A stretch of 64,000 nt of DNA from contig CAVSMF010000003.1 of the NCBI GenBank assembly GCA_963728975.1, forward strand, positions 124,001 to 188,000, read 5' to 3'. The DNA comes from DATFCK01 sp963728975 (GTDB lineage Bacteria > Verrucomicrobiota > Verrucomicrobiia > Chthoniobacterales > UBA10450). Of the stretch, positions 1 through 8,656 are shown in pieces (within the stretch, counting starts at the first letter, position 1; each line of letters opens with the position of its first letter). The position numbers and the translations under genes were made by a program. The notes under the pieces were generated by a model. It did no database searches, was not told where the DNA came from, and saw only the letters and a list, made by a program, of their open reading frames with translations.

Positions 1-2
1 AT

Positions 3-2048
3 CAGGGCAAGGAAGTGCGCTTCGCCATGACTCCATCCATGGCCAGCTACCTCAACGTTTTCGTCGCCGGCGAGCTCGAATCGATTGAGGCGGAGACCGG
101 CGGCGTCAAAATCCGGGTGATCACCACCAAAGGAAAATCGGAATGGGGCCGGTACGCGCTCGAAAGCAGCGTCAAAATTCTGGATTACTACAACGATTAC
201 TTCGGCATCCCTTATCCGCTCCCCAAGCTCGATCAGATTGCCTTGCCCGGAGGTTTCGGAGGGGCCATGGAAAACTGGGGCGGCATAACCTATTTCGAAA
301 GCGTTCTGCTCTTCGATCCGAAAACGACCTCCGACCAGAACAAGCACGACATTTTTGCCGTAATGGCGCATGAGATGGCTCACATGTGGTTCGGCGACCT
401 CGTCACCATGGCTTGGTGGGATAATCTCTGGCTGAACGAGGGCTTCGCTTCCTGGATGGGGACCAAATGCACCGCCCACTTCAATCCGCAATGGGAAGTC
501 TGGTTGCGAAAAAACGAACCGCGTAACCCAACCCGCCGGAGTGGCTACGCTAAGGAACAAGCCATGGAGAGCGACGCCCGCTCCACCACCCATCCGATTC
601 AACAACCGGTCGCCACTGAGGCGGAGGCAAACAGCGCTTTTGACGATATCACTTACCAGAAGGGGCAGTCATTCCTCCGCATGCTGGAAGATTTCTTGGG
701 GGAAGACGTCTTCCGTGATGGCGTCCGGCGTTACATGGCCGCGCATAAATACTCCAATACGACTACGGCCGATCTTTGGTCGGCGCTATCGGAGGCTTCA
801 GGAAAACCGGTGAACGACATTGCCCCCGGCTGGACCCAACAGCCCGGATTCCCGATCGTGATAATGCGGCGCGATGAAGGAGGCAAAGTCGCCCTTTTCC
901 AAAAGCGGTTCACGGTTAACTCCACAAATCCGCTCCCGCTGGAATGGAAGATTCCGCTTACCTATTTTATTATCGGGCAGCCGCCGGAATCTCGGCTAAT
1001 GACAGGCAAAACAGACCAGCTCGAGAATATTCCTGCCGATCGCGCATTGAAATTGAACTCGGACGGGGCCGGCTATTATCGAGCGCAGTACGATCCACGA
1101 AGCTGGGATTTGCTGGTGGCGTCGCTGTCGGATCTCAAGGTGCCCGATCGCGTAAACCTCCTGAGCGACAGTTGGGCGCTCGTCCAGGCAGATCGGGCGC
1201 CGGTCTCGATGTATTTTGGCCTGGTAGAAAAACTGCCCCAGTCAATCGATCTCGCCCAATGGGACCAGGTCGTCAATGTTGTCGAGTTCATCAACCGCAT
1301 TCTTGTCGATCAGCCGGTGCGGGAACAGTTTCGACAATACGCCCGTTCCATTCTGCGCCCGATTTTCGACAAGCTCGGCTGGGACCCTAAGCCCGACGAA
1401 CCTCCGGACCAATCCACTTTGCGTGGCAGCCTGCTGGGTTCGTTAGGCGCTCTGGGAGACCCGCAAATCATCGCCGGTTGCCGGGAGCGTTTTCAGAAAT
1501 TTTTGGCCGACCCCAACTCGCTTCCACCCGATCTGCGCCGGGCCACCTTTGCCGTGGTGGCCGGCGACGCCGATGAAGCCACCTGGCAAAAACTGCACCA
1601 GCTCGGGACCGAAACGACAAGTGCCGCCGAAAAACAGAACTATTACGACGCCCTTGCCCACGCCCGCGATCCGAAGTTGATCCAAAAGACTCTGGCCCTG
1701 TCCCTAACCGATGAGTTATCCGCAAGTCGCGCCTCTTTTCTGCCCGCTCGAGTAGCGCGCGAAAGCGAACATCCGGAAATGGCCTGGGAATTTGCCCGGG
1801 AACATATGAAAGCCTTGCTCAGCAAGACAGACGCCCTTGGCGCCAACAATTATGCCCCGCGGATGTTTGTCTTTTTCTCCGATCCCAGCTATGTCCAGAA
1901 ATTAAAAGGCTACGCCAAGGCGAACCTGTCGGCGGCGAGCGCCAAAGACGTCGCCAAAGCGGTGGACGAAATCGAGTTCCGCTCCGATTTCAAAAAGCGG
2001 CTGATATCGCAGATTCCGACCTGGATGGAACGCCACAAGGTCAGGTAG
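3..2048 (+). CDS. M1-family zinc aminopeptidase, N-terminus outside window
   Basis: Peptidase family M1 (aminopeptidase N/ERAP type) removes N-terminal residues from peptides. Visible hallmarks, numbered from the first in-frame GTG at base 15: the GAMEN exopeptidase motif at about residues 83-87 and the zinc site HEMAH at 119-123 with the third ligand in NEGF (E142), the expected HExxH-x18-E spacing. The rest (about 250-677) fits the family's beta-sandwich and ERAP1-like helical C-terminal domain. The frame is open to base 3, so the gene starts upstream and lacks roughly the first 150-200 residues of a typical M1 enzyme. It ends at TAG 2046-2048, directly before palindromic non-coding repeats. 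Substrate range cannot be read from the sequence, and the signal peptide, if any, is outside the window. Confidence 0.93.
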   Translation, partial: QGKEVRFAMTPSMASYLNVFVAGELESIEAETGGVKIRVITTKGKSEWGRYALESSVKILDYYNDYFGIPYPLPKLDQIALPGGFGGAMENWGGITYFESVLLFDPKTTSDQNKHDIFAVMAHEMAHMWFGDLVTMAWWDNLWLNEGFASWMGTKCTAHFNPQWEVWLRKNEPRNPTRRSGYAKEQAMESDARSTTHPIQQPVATEAEANSAFDDITYQKGQSFLRMLEDFLGEDVFRDGVRRYMAAHKYSNTTTADLWSALSEASGKPVNDIAPGWTQQPGFPIVIMRRDEGGKVALFQKRFTVNSTNPLPLEWKIPLTYFIIGQPPESRLMTGKTDQLENIPADRALKLNSDGAGYYRAQYDPRSWDLLVASLSDLKVPDRVNLLSDSWALVQADRAPVSMYFGLVEKLPQSIDLAQWDQVVNVVEFINRILVDQPVREQFRQYARSILRPIFDKLGWDPKPDEPPDQSTLRGSLLGSLGALGDPQIIAGCRERFQKFLADPNSLPPDLRRATFAVVAGDADEATWQKLHQLGTETTSAAEKQNYYDALAHARDPKLIQKTLALSLTDELSASRASFLPARVARESEHPEMAWEFAREHMKALLSKTDALGANNYAPRMFVFFSDPSYVQKLKGYAKANLSAASAKDVAKAVDEIEFRSDFKKRLISQIPTWMERHKVR

Positions 2049-2155
2049 GGGCGCATCTCCGAGGCGCCCGAACGAACGGCCGATGGAAGGCGGAGCTCCC
2101 GCGACGCCGTAAACCCGCGACGCCGTTCTTCAGCGCCGTCGGCGCCCTGCCTTCG
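2041..2155. repeat. remnants of REP-like palindromes after the aminopeptidase
   Basis: This short non-coding stretch starts with AGGTAGGGGCGCATCTCCG, the arm of the palindrome that is tandemly repeated at 4335-4733. It is followed by GGCGGAGCTCCCGCGACGCC, like the element inside coaE (52991-53048), and then CAGCGCCGTCGGCGCC, like the elements around 14 kb. Pieces of three repeat families are therefore stacked here. The first arm overlaps the last codons of the aminopeptidase. Confidence 0.6.
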
Positions 2156-2191
2156 CCCTCGATCAAGAAAGAGCCCCAGCGCCCCGCCTTT

Positions 2192-2689
2192 CTACGTCCC
2201 CGACACCCCGCTATTTGATGTTCCGGCGGACGTTGATAACAACAACCGCATCGGCATCATTGCCGATTCCTGAAATCCGTGGCGCCGGAAAAAGGCTTGC
2301 GAACGAATTTCCGGGCGATCGGTCAACAGCGTGATCCGGAGGAAATGTTTCTGCCGCGCAAACTTGATTGCGTGTTCGAGGAGCATCGATCCGTAACCTT
2401 GGTCCCGGAACTCACGATGCACCACCAGATCCTCCAGCAGAATGACGAACCCCCCTTCAGCGGTGCTGATGGTAAAAAGGATGTTGATCATCCCGACGAT
2501 GGCGTTGTCCCGGCGCAAAACAAAAACGCGCCCCCGGTTGGGTTGCTCGAAAATCAACCGCAACCCGCGCAGCTGTTTCTCCTTGTTTGGACGGAAATCG
2601 CTTTCTTCGCTAAACAACTCGCCCAACAACTCGGAGAGCTCATCGAGGTCCGCCTCGGTAGCAGCTTCGATAACCACACTCCGGCTCAT
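2192..2689 (-). CDS. GNAT-family N-acetyltransferase
   Basis: A single GNAT domain fills the protein (about 165 aa). The acetyl-CoA motif A is visible as DLVVHREFRDQGYGSMLL (the R-x-x-G-x-G/A loop), followed by the motif B-like segment with FFRRHGFQ near the C-terminus. The ATG at 2689 (MSRSVVIEAA) was preferred because the domain begins there. The frame is open to a TTG at 2725 that would add only 12 non-conserved residues. No clear Shine-Dalgarno is visible. It lies convergent to the aminopeptidase and divergent from rpmH. Substrate unknown; members modify small molecules or protein N-termini. Confidence 0.85.
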   Translation of the reverse strand: MSRSVVIEAATEADLDELSELLGELFSEESDFRPNKEKQLRGLRLIFEQPNRGRVFVLRRDNAIVGMINILFTISTAEGGFVILLEDLVVHREFRDQGYGSMLLEHAIKFARQKHFLRITLLTDRPEIRSQAFFRRHGFQESAMMPMRLLLSTSAGTSNSGVSGT

Positions 2690-2820
2690 AGCATTGGTTA
2701 TTTCAGAAAGAAGAGCTCCTGGCAATTCCGATCCGTGTCCAATATCGGCAGGGCGCCATCATTGACAAGACCGCCCAGTCTTCTACGGTAGGCACTCCCC
2801 TTTCTCCTTTCCCGATTGTT

Positions 2821-2994
2821 ATGAAACGCACCTACCAGCCTTCCAAACGGACCCGTAAACGGCAGCACGGCTTTCGCGCTCGCATGGCCACCAAAGCCGG
2901 CCGCGCCACCCTGGCCCGCCGCCGCCAGCGCGGCCGGAAACGCCTCCTTCCCAAAGGGGTCGACCTTCACTACGCCCGGCACACCCAGGCCTAA
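2821..2994 (+). CDS. rpmH: 50S ribosomal protein L34
   Basis: This 57-residue, strongly basic protein begins MKRTYQPSKRTRKRQHGFR and continues with the GRATLARRRQRGRKRL core of bacterial L34, a small protein of the large ribosomal subunit. Length and both conserved blocks match the family. In many bacteria rpmH is followed by rnpA and yidC; here neither follows. The next 65 bp are a REP-like inverted pair and then the tRNA-Lys gene. The gene sits alone on the plus strand, so it must have its own promoter in 2690-2820, where I see no clear consensus. Confidence 0.97.
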   Translation: MKRTYQPSKRTRKRQHGFRARMATKAGRATLARRRQRGRKRLLPKGVDLHYARHTQA

Positions 2995-3060
2995 AGTGGC
3001 GCAAGCTTCCAGCTTGTGATCCAATCCAAACCACAACCGGGACGGTTGTGGCACTTTACT
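2994..3060. repeat. REP-like inverted pair downstream of rpmH
   Basis: AGTGGCGCAAGCTTCCAGCT and, in inverse orientation, CCGGGACGGTTGTGGCACTT flank a short A-rich spacer. The same arrangement occurs at 32323-32386 next to the SRP RNA gene. Each arm can fold on itself (AAGCTTCCAGCTT; CAACCGGGACGGTTG). It could also act as a transcript-end structure for rpmH, although no U-tract follows. Confidence 0.6.
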
Positions 3061-3199
3061 GGGAATCAGCGCGCAATCTTGCTTGGTGGCCCCCCCATTT
3101 GGCTTCATTTGCAACCCGGTTGTTTCTCTGGTAATACCGAATTCGATTTCCCACTCTCAAAAATCCGCAGTCCGCATTCCGAAATCCGAAATTCCAGGC

Positions 3200-3272
3200 G
3201 CACCGTTAGCTCAATTGGCAGAGCAAGTGACTCTTAATCACTGGGTTGCAGGTTCGATTCCTGCACGGTGCA
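3200..3272 (+). tRNA. tRNA-Lys (anticodon CTT)
   Basis: A complete cloverleaf can be drawn. The acceptor arm is GCACCGT/ACGGTGC with discriminator A at 3272. The D arm is GCTC...GAGC. The anticodon stem is AGTGA/TCACT with loop CTCTTAA, giving anticodon CTT (reads AAG, lysine). The T arm is GCAGG-TTCGATT-CCTGC. The 3' CCA is not encoded in the genome. The gene stands alone between rpmH and a glycosyltransferase. Confidence 0.97.
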
Positions 3273-3367
3273 CTTCACCAGAACGAAAAGAATTAAACAG
3301 GAGGTAACAGAGAGAACAGAGCTCTCCTAGATCCCGTCCCTCAGTTGCCTCAGTTGTCTCCTGTTCA

Positions 3368-4319
3368 ATGGAATTGAAGAAGATTGTTCTGTTCCATCGC
3401 GATTTCCGCCAGTTTACCGGCGGACACATGAAAGTTTGGGATTATTTCAATCACCTTCTCGCCTCGGACTCGTACCAACCGCGCATCGCCTTCAGTGCGG
3501 AATCGAAGTGGGACGAAACGAATCCCTGGCTTCACTCGAGGGAATACGTCACACCCTGGGAACCGGCCAAGGCCGATGTTCTTTTTCTTGCCGGCACGGA
3601 CTGGCGAGCCCTGCCGGAATCGCAACGGCAACACTTTCCCAAGCCGATCATCAATTTTTTGCAGCATGTCCGGCATGGAGACCGCGGGCAGCGAACTTCA
3701 AAGCTATTTAAAGAATCGCGCCATTCGCATTTGCGCGAGCGACGCCGTGGCCAATGCGATCCGGGCAACGTCAGAGGTTAGCGGACCTGTGTTCGTTATC
3801 CCTTACGGCATCGATCTGCCGGTGGCGTCCGAAGAAGATTCTTCTTCGGACCGCATAATCGATGTCGTGATCGGCGGACTTAAGCTGCCGGAGCTGGCCC
3901 ACGACGTGCAAACGGCACTCGCCAAAAAAAACTTCCGGGTCGAATGCTTGATTGACTGGATGCCGCGGGCCGCTTACGTCGAACGGCTGAGACGGGCCAG
4001 GGTTGCGGTTGTTCTGCCGCGAACCACCGAGGGATTTTACTTGCCCGCGCTCGAAGCCATGGCATGCGGCTGCGTTGTTGTTTGCCCGGATTGCATCGGC
4101 AACCGGGATTTCTGCCACGACGGACTCAATTGTTTTCGGCCCCAACACAACCTTGCCGATATTGTGTCGGCGGCCACCGCGGCCCGTGGTCTGACGCCAG
4201 CCAAACGCAGCCAGATGCGCGAAAACGCCAAGGCTACGGTGTTACAGCATTCAATGGAGACCGAACGCGCAAAGTTTTTCCAGATTCTGGATCGAGTTGA
4301 GGAGCTTTGGGGATCGTAA
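3368..4319 (+). CDS. glycosyltransferase (group 1-like), split by a +1 frameshift near 3683
   Basis: The N-terminal part (3368 to about 3683) reads MELKKIVLFHRDFRQFTGG..., a short Rossmann-like half ending in NFLQHVRHGD. The C-terminal part continues in the next frame, from GSELQSYLKNRAIRI to the stop at 4319. It contains the typical GT-B donor-binding segment with LPRTTEGFYLPALEAMACGC. Group 1 glycosyltransferases use this segment (E...G-x-x-x-P-x-L-E-A-M) to bind a nucleotide-sugar. Reading GGAGACGCGGGC instead of GGAGACCGCGGGC (doubled C at 3682-3683) joins both halves into one protein of about 316 aa. The break is therefore one extra base, either a sequencing/assembly indel or a recent mutation. 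Sugar and acceptor are unknown; with the nearby sulfotransferase it may act in surface polysaccharide modification. Confidence 0.75.
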
Positions 4320-4334
4320 ACGTGAGGCGGCCGC

Positions 4335-4733
4335 AGGTAGGGACGCATCTCCGGGGCGTCCGCATCGTGCAACCAATTCGCTCTCGTATCCCAAATCCCG
4401 CCTCTCCCCCGGACATCCCGGAGAGATGTCCCTACCTGGCAACCGCACCGCTCGTTTCACCGACGCCCCTACTCAGGTAGGGACGCATCTCCGAGGCGTC
4501 CGCATCGTGCAACCAATTCGCTCTCGTATTCCAAATCCCGCCTCTCCCCCGGACATCTCGGAGAGATGTCCCTACCTGGCAATCCCTACCTGGCAATCGC
4601 ACCGGTCGTTTCACCGACGCCCCGACTCAGGTAGGGACGCATCTCCGAGGCGTCCGCACCGTGCAACCAATTCGCTCTCGTATCCCAAATCCCGCCTCTC
4701 CCCCGGACATCTCGGAGAGATGTCCCTACCTGG
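4335..4733. repeat. three tandem copies of a ~105-bp palindromic element
   Basis: Copies start at about 4335, 4475 and 4629. Each begins AGGTAGGGACGCATCTCCG and ends with the near-complement CGGAGAGATGTCCCTACCT, enclosing an almost identical centre that contains CAACCAATTCGCTCTCGTAT. Copies are joined by 30-45 bp of less conserved sequence (..CGTTTCACCGACGCCCC..). A single copy could form a long hairpin. A related arm occurs at 2041, and a TCCCTACCTGG end is shared with the array at 31378-31794. Open frames across it are not coding; they merely repeat the same peptide. Confidence 0.85.
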
Positions 4734-4807
4734 GCTTTAGCATCGCTCGCGGAGCGGCCGATCCAGTTTCGACTCGGGCTCGCAGGAGCCCCCCCTCCAT
4801 CGCACCT

Positions 4808-4836
4808 TTCCTGAGTAGAAAACCACGTTATATAAT
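4808..4836 (+). promoter_or_regulatory. candidate promoter of the sulfotransferase gene
   Basis: A perfect TATAAT lies at 4831-4836, with a weak -35 (TTCCTG, 4808-4813) exactly 17 bases upstream. The ATG at 4846 is only 9 bases downstream of the -10 box, so a transcript starting at the usual distance would have almost no leader. No Shine-Dalgarno is present, which fits leaderless initiation. This is sequence-only evidence. Confidence 0.4.
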
Positions 4837-4845
4837 ACTCCTTCC

Positions 4846-5694
4846 ATGCGCAACGTGCTCATTACCGGAACACCTCGGTCCGGCACCACCCTCCTCTGCT
4901 CGCTGCTGAACAAGCTGCCGGATACGGTGGCCTTGCACGAGCCGATGAACGTGTGGGATTTCCCGAACTGCCCGGATGCGAATGCCATCGCCGGCGTGAT
5001 CGAAGATTTCTGCGGCGAGACCCGGAGATCGCTGTTGGAGAAGGGAATTGCCATTTCCAAACATGTCGGCGGGCTGATTCCAGACAACGTTGCGGCCGAC
5101 CAGGTCAATCGAAAGGGAACCCGATTGCGCCACACCGAGCACGGGCCGGTCCGGATAGAAAAACTGCTTTCGCCCGATTTTACGCTGGCGGTCAAACATC
5201 CGGTGGCGTTCACCGCGCTGCTGGGCACGCTTTCCAAACGTTTTGAATGTTTTGCTATTGTCCGCAATCCTCTTTCCATGCTGGCGTCGTGGAACAGCCT
5301 GGCCTGGTTGAGCGCCAAGAACGGCCACGTTCCCATAGGGGAGAAGCTGGATCCGGAATTGCGGCGACATCTGGCCGACGAACCGGAGGTGTCGGAGCGC
5401 CAGATCTACATTTTGGAATGGTTCTACAAGCGTTTCCGCGAATTCCTGCCCGACAGCTCGATCATTAAATATGAAGACTTGATCAGCTCGCGCGGTCGCG
5501 AGCTGGCGAGCTTTTTTCCGGAAGCGACCGCCTTCGAAGAGAATTTGAGATCAAAGAACGTCAATAAATTTTATGATCGCACGCTGATGCTCGATCTGGG
5601 TGAGAAATTGCTGAAACGGTCCGGAGTGATCTGGGATTTCTACAGCAAACGCGACGTGGAAGCGGTATTGGCCGAGGTAAACTCGAGTCTGTGA
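4846..5694 (+). CDS. sulfotransferase family protein
   Basis: The protein (282 aa) opens with MRNVLITGTPRSGTTLL, the 5'-phosphosulfate-binding loop of PAPS-dependent sulfotransferases. A second conserved block, CFAIVRNPLSMLASW, near residue 140 matches the 3'-phosphate-binding motif (R-x-P-x-x-x-x-x-S). These enzymes move sulfate from PAPS to a hydroxyl group, often on polysaccharides, lipids or peptides. No signal peptide or membrane segment is visible, so it is probably cytoplasmic. It sits behind the palindrome array with its own near-leaderless promoter candidate, next to a glycosyltransferase, so a role in surface glycan decoration is plausible but not shown. Confidence 0.85.
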   Translation: MRNVLITGTPRSGTTLLCSLLNKLPDTVALHEPMNVWDFPNCPDANAIAGVIEDFCGETRRSLLEKGIAISKHVGGLIPDNVAADQVNRKGTRLRHTEHGPVRIEKLLSPDFTLAVKHPVAFTALLGTLSKRFECFAIVRNPLSMLASWNSLAWLSAKNGHVPIGEKLDPELRRHLADEPEVSERQIYILEWFYKRFREFLPDSSIIKYEDLISSRGRELASFFPEATAFEENLRSKNVNKFYDRTLMLDLGEKLLKRSGVIWDFYSKRDVEAVLAEVNSSL

Positions 5695-5920
5695 TCCAAA
5701 ATAGGGAGGAACGACCTTGCCGGCCGCGCCGTAGCCTTGGCGAAGGCGGGTGTCGTTCCACTTCGATGCTCATTCCGGCCAGTCGTCCTACGGCAATCGG
5801 CGGGATCCCATTCGACTCGGCTTCGCCCCGCTCAGGCAGGCACTTCACTGCGTTCAGGATGACACCGTTTGAATCCTGAAGGCAGCACCGATACTTGCCT
5901 GGCTTTTCGAGACTTGTTTT

Positions 5921-5960
5921 CTCAATCCTGTAAATCCTCTTAATCCTCTTAATCCTGTCT
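5921..5960. repeat. AATCCTGT/AATCCTCTT short repeats
   Basis: The run CTCAATCCTGTAAATCC then CTCTTAATCCTCTTAATCC then TGTC repeats the motif AATCCT four times. The same motif in inverse orientation, paired with a forward copy, occurs at 53974-54060. It lies in the 278-bp gap between the sulfotransferase and nadE. The rest of that gap shows no gene. Confidence 0.5.
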
Positions 5961-5972
5961 AGTTCCTTCTGA

Positions 5973-7625
5973 TCAGCCGACATATTTTTGAGCGATGGGC
6001 ATGCGGCGTCCCCGTCCGAAGGCACGGGTTGTCACCTTCAAGCCAGGGGCAGATTGTTCTCGTTTGTACTCATTGAGATCGACCCGTCGCTGGACCCAGC
6101 GCACGGTTTTCTCGTCGTATCCGTGCGAGATGATGTCCCGGGCGGACAAATTGTCTTCGATGTACAGTCTCAAGATTTCGTCCAGGATTTCGTAGGGCGG
6201 AAGCGTGTCCTGATCGGTTTGATTCGGCTTGAGCTCGGCGCTGGGAGGTTTTTCGATTGTTGCCGCCGGAATGATCCCGGGTTTGCGTCCCGAGTGCGCG
6301 GAATAATCGGAGTTGATCCAGCGAGCCAGCTGGTAAACCGTCGTTTTCGGGACATCGCTAATCACAGCGAGACCTCCGGCCATATCTCCGTAGATGGTGC
6401 AATAGCCCACCGCCAGTTCGCTTTTGTTGCCGGTAGTCAACAGGAGATGCCCGAACTTGTTGGATAGCGCCATCAGAGTGACCGCACGCAACCGGGGTTG
6501 CATGTTCTCCTCGGTGATGTCTTCCGGAAGACCCCCAAAAATGTCTTTAAACTCAGCCTTTAGCGCGGCAAAGGTTTTCGTAATCGGGATCTCAAGGCAT
6601 CGAATGCCGAGATTGCGGCTCAATGCGAGCGCGTCTTCGATGCTTCCAGTTGAGGAATATTGCGTGGGCATCGAAACGCCGACAACATTTTCCGGTCCCA
6701 GGGCATCCGCAGCAATAACGGCCGTGACCGCGGAATCGATTCCACCGCTCAAACCCAGGACAGCCGACTTAAAATTGCACTTATAAGCATAATCCCGCAG
6801 ACCTAACGAGAGCGCGGCAAAGAGATCTTCCGGCACACTGCGTTCGCGAAAATCGATGACCGATTTGGTCTCGACATCCACGACCGCTTCTTCTTCACCG
6901 AAGGCGGGCAATTGCGCGATCAGATCGCCCGAAGAATTCACCGCAATCGAGTTCCCGTCGAACACCAACTGATCGTTTCCGCCAACCACGTTGCAGTAGA
7001 AGATCGGCCGCTGATAGGCGCGGGCCAAAGCGCCAACCATCTCCCGCCGGATCGCCGGCTTGTGCAAAGTAAAAGGCGACGCGCTAATATTTACGATCAG
7101 CTCGGCTCCCTGCTCGACCAAACTCTTGACCGGCTCGACGTCGTAGAGCGGGCGCGGCAGGTAATGCTCCGTCCAAATGTCCTCACAAATCGTGATTCCG
7201 ATCTTTTGCCCACCAACTGTAAATGGCTGGACCTGGCCGGCCGGCTCAAAGTAACGGTCTTCGTCAAACACGTCGTAGGTCGGCAGGAGCGACTTAAACG
7301 TTTTCCGAATCGGTTGGCCGCGTTCCAGTAAGGCCGCGGCATTGTGAAACGGTTTGCCCCGGCCGGTGTTTCGGTCGACGAACCCGACCAGCAAAGCCGC
7401 TTTGCCGACGCGGGCGTGCAGCCGTTCCAGGACCTCCAAGGTCTCGGGAACAAAGCGGGACTTGAAGACAAGGTCCTGGGGCGGATATCCGGTTATGGCC
7501 AGCTCCGGGGTGAGAATTAAATCGGCGCCGGCCCCGGCCAGATGCTCGTAGGCCTTCAGGATCTTGTCGAAATTGCCGGTGAGGTCTCCCACCGTCGTAT
7601 TGATCTGGGCAAAACCGATCTTCAT
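5973..7625 (-). CDS. nadE: glutamine-dependent NAD+ synthetase
   Basis: NadE makes NAD+ from deamido-NAD+, ATP and glutamine-derived ammonia, the last step of NAD synthesis in the cytoplasm. Two domains are clear. The N-terminal nitrilase-type glutaminase (about 1-260) has its triad visible as E41 (TPELAITGYPP), K108 (FKSLLPTYDVF) and C144 (ICEDIWTE). The C-terminal ATP-pyrophosphatase-type synthetase has the P-loop SGGIDS at 290-295 and GDMAGGLAVISDVPKT further on. The length of 550 aa is standard for the long form. The ATG at 7625 starts directly at MKIGFAQINTTVGD, the expected N-terminus. It lies downstream of a small membrane ORF and a CAAX-protease-like gene on the same strand. Confidence 0.97.
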   Translation of the reverse strand: MKIGFAQINTTVGDLTGNFDKILKAYEHLAGAGADLILTPELAITGYPPQDLVFKSRFVPETLEVLERLHARVGKAALLVGFVDRNTGRGKPFHNAAALLERGQPIRKTFKSLLPTYDVFDEDRYFEPAGQVQPFTVGGQKIGITICEDIWTEHYLPRPLYDVEPVKSLVEQGAELIVNISASPFTLHKPAIRREMVGALARAYQRPIFYCNVVGGNDQLVFDGNSIAVNSSGDLIAQLPAFGEEEAVVDVETKSVIDFRERSVPEDLFAALSLGLRDYAYKCNFKSAVLGLSGGIDSAVTAVIAADALGPENVVGVSMPTQYSSTGSIEDALALSRNLGIRCLEIPITKTFAALKAEFKDIFGGLPEDITEENMQPRLRAVTLMALSNKFGHLLLTTGNKSELAVGYCTIYGDMAGGLAVISDVPKTTVYQLARWINSDYSAHSGRKPGIIPAATIEKPPSAELKPNQTDQDTLPPYEILDEILRLYIEDNLSARDIISHGYDEKTVRWVQRRVDLNEYKREQSAPGLKVTTRAFGRGRRMPIAQKYVG

Positions 7626-7680
7626 GCGCGCATAGGCAGAGTATGCGCAACGCCGGGCGCGGCAATCCGTTTTAGGAAAG

Positions 7681-7830
7681 CTACGGCGTCTCGGTTGTCC
7701 GATGCTCGTAGCCGGCGTTCAGGGCGTCATCGGCCCCTTCCACGAAAACTCTTCCCCATTCGACCAGGGCCGCCGCTAGAAAACCAAGGACGGCGCAGAT
7801 AATGATCTTTTGGATGAAGGTTGAGTGCAT
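7681..7830 (-). CDS. small single-pass membrane protein, unknown function
   Basis: A 49-residue reading frame starts at ATG 7830, preceded by GAAAGG four bases upstream of the start, and encodes MHSTFIQKIIICAVLGFLAAALVEWGRVF... It has one hydrophobic helix (about residues 7-23) and an acidic tail. The frame is open to 7899, which would add 23 unconvincing residues. It lies in the 325-bp space between the CAAX-protease-like gene and nadE, same strand. No family is recognised. It is retained because of the ribosome-binding site and plausible topology, but it could be chance. Confidence 0.4.
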   Translation of the reverse strand: MHSTFIQKIIICAVLGFLAAALVEWGRVFVEGADDALNAGYEHRTTETP

Positions 7831-7932
7831 CGAACCTTTCGAAGCACAACAGGTGCCACCGACGCAGCCTTCGGCCTCGACGGAAGCTCCAAGTTCCAAC
7901 CTCCAAAGAAGCGGCCAATGTCGGACCCAAGC

Positions 7933-8607
7933 TTACCAGAAGCCCCATTGTTTGGTCTGGAGGATCCAGACTCCCAGGAGCAGGTTTGTCGTGGCATGGG
8001 TGACGACACAGGTGGACAAACTCTTCGTCCAATAGGCCACGCCATTGTATAACATCCCGGTCACAATTGCGCTCGGCCAATCGGGGGCGGAATGGGAGAA
8101 GCCGAAGGCCAGCGCCACAACCCAAAACGAGACCCAGGAAAAGGTTCCAAAACGAATTCGCTCAAATTCTTCGTCGATGAGATAACGCAAAAGAAATCCT
8201 CGCCAAAAGATTTCTTCAACCAAAGGGACAACAACCACGAGTCGCAAAAATCGCAGGGTGATCGTGGTCCAATAGGGCCACGGCTGGCCGGCGAACAGAT
8301 CGGGATTGAAGCCGCTTGTTCGAGGAGAGAACTTCAAAAAGGCCTGGGGCGAAATCCAGAGCACGAAAACCAGGATCCCGATGGCAAGACCGATCCCCAG
8401 GCCGGAGGGCCGGTTCAGCCGGTACTGGTTCCAAAAATAAATCAGCAGGCCCGAGCAAACTATTGTTTGCAGGGGATAGATCCAGTATTCGGCCGATTTG
8501 AGCCAAAAAGAACCGTCAATGCGCTTGAGCAAACTGTTGAGGCCGAGAAGCCCCACAAACATAACCATGGGCAGGACAAAGGCGGCCAATTTCCGGCGAG
8601 TTGACAT
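7933..8607 (-). CDS. CPBP-family (CAAX protease-like) intramembrane protein
   Basis: This 224-aa polytopic membrane protein has about six hydrophobic segments. The catalytic-type motif EEIFWRG (E131, E132, R136) follows a hydrophobic helix, then FGFSHSAPDWP near 172 and a further His in VVTHATTN near 205. This is the CPBP/Abi pattern, in which the two Glu and the two His are the presumed metal-binding residues of an intramembrane glutamyl protease. Length and layout resemble the CAAX-prenyl-protease-related group often found with exosortase systems. No exosortase is in this window. It is followed by a small membrane ORF and nadE, and is divergent from a small membrane protein at 8657. The substrate is unknown. 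Confidence 0.82.
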   Translation of the reverse strand: MSTRRKLAAFVLPMVMFVGLLGLNSLLKRIDGSFWLKSAEYWIYPLQTIVCSGLLIYFWNQYRLNRPSGLGIGLAIGILVFVLWISPQAFLKFSPRTSGFNPDLFAGQPWPYWTTITLRFLRLVVVVPLVEEIFWRGFLLRYLIDEEFERIRFGTFSWVSFWVVALAFGFSHSAPDWPSAIVTGMLYNGVAYWTKSLSTCVVTHATTNLLLGVWILQTKQWGFW

Positions 8608-8656
8608 GGCGTGGAATTACTTTGTTTTTGAATTAGATTAAGATTCTTTTCGAGTA

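Noticed and set aside
3016..3307. Small plus-strand frames over the tRNA
   Set aside because: They are translations of the tRNA-Lys gene (e.g. LAQLAEQ..IPARCT) and its flanks.
4297..4740. 147-residue frame across the palindrome array
   Set aside because: It encodes the same peptide three times because the DNA repeats; no start signal or family.
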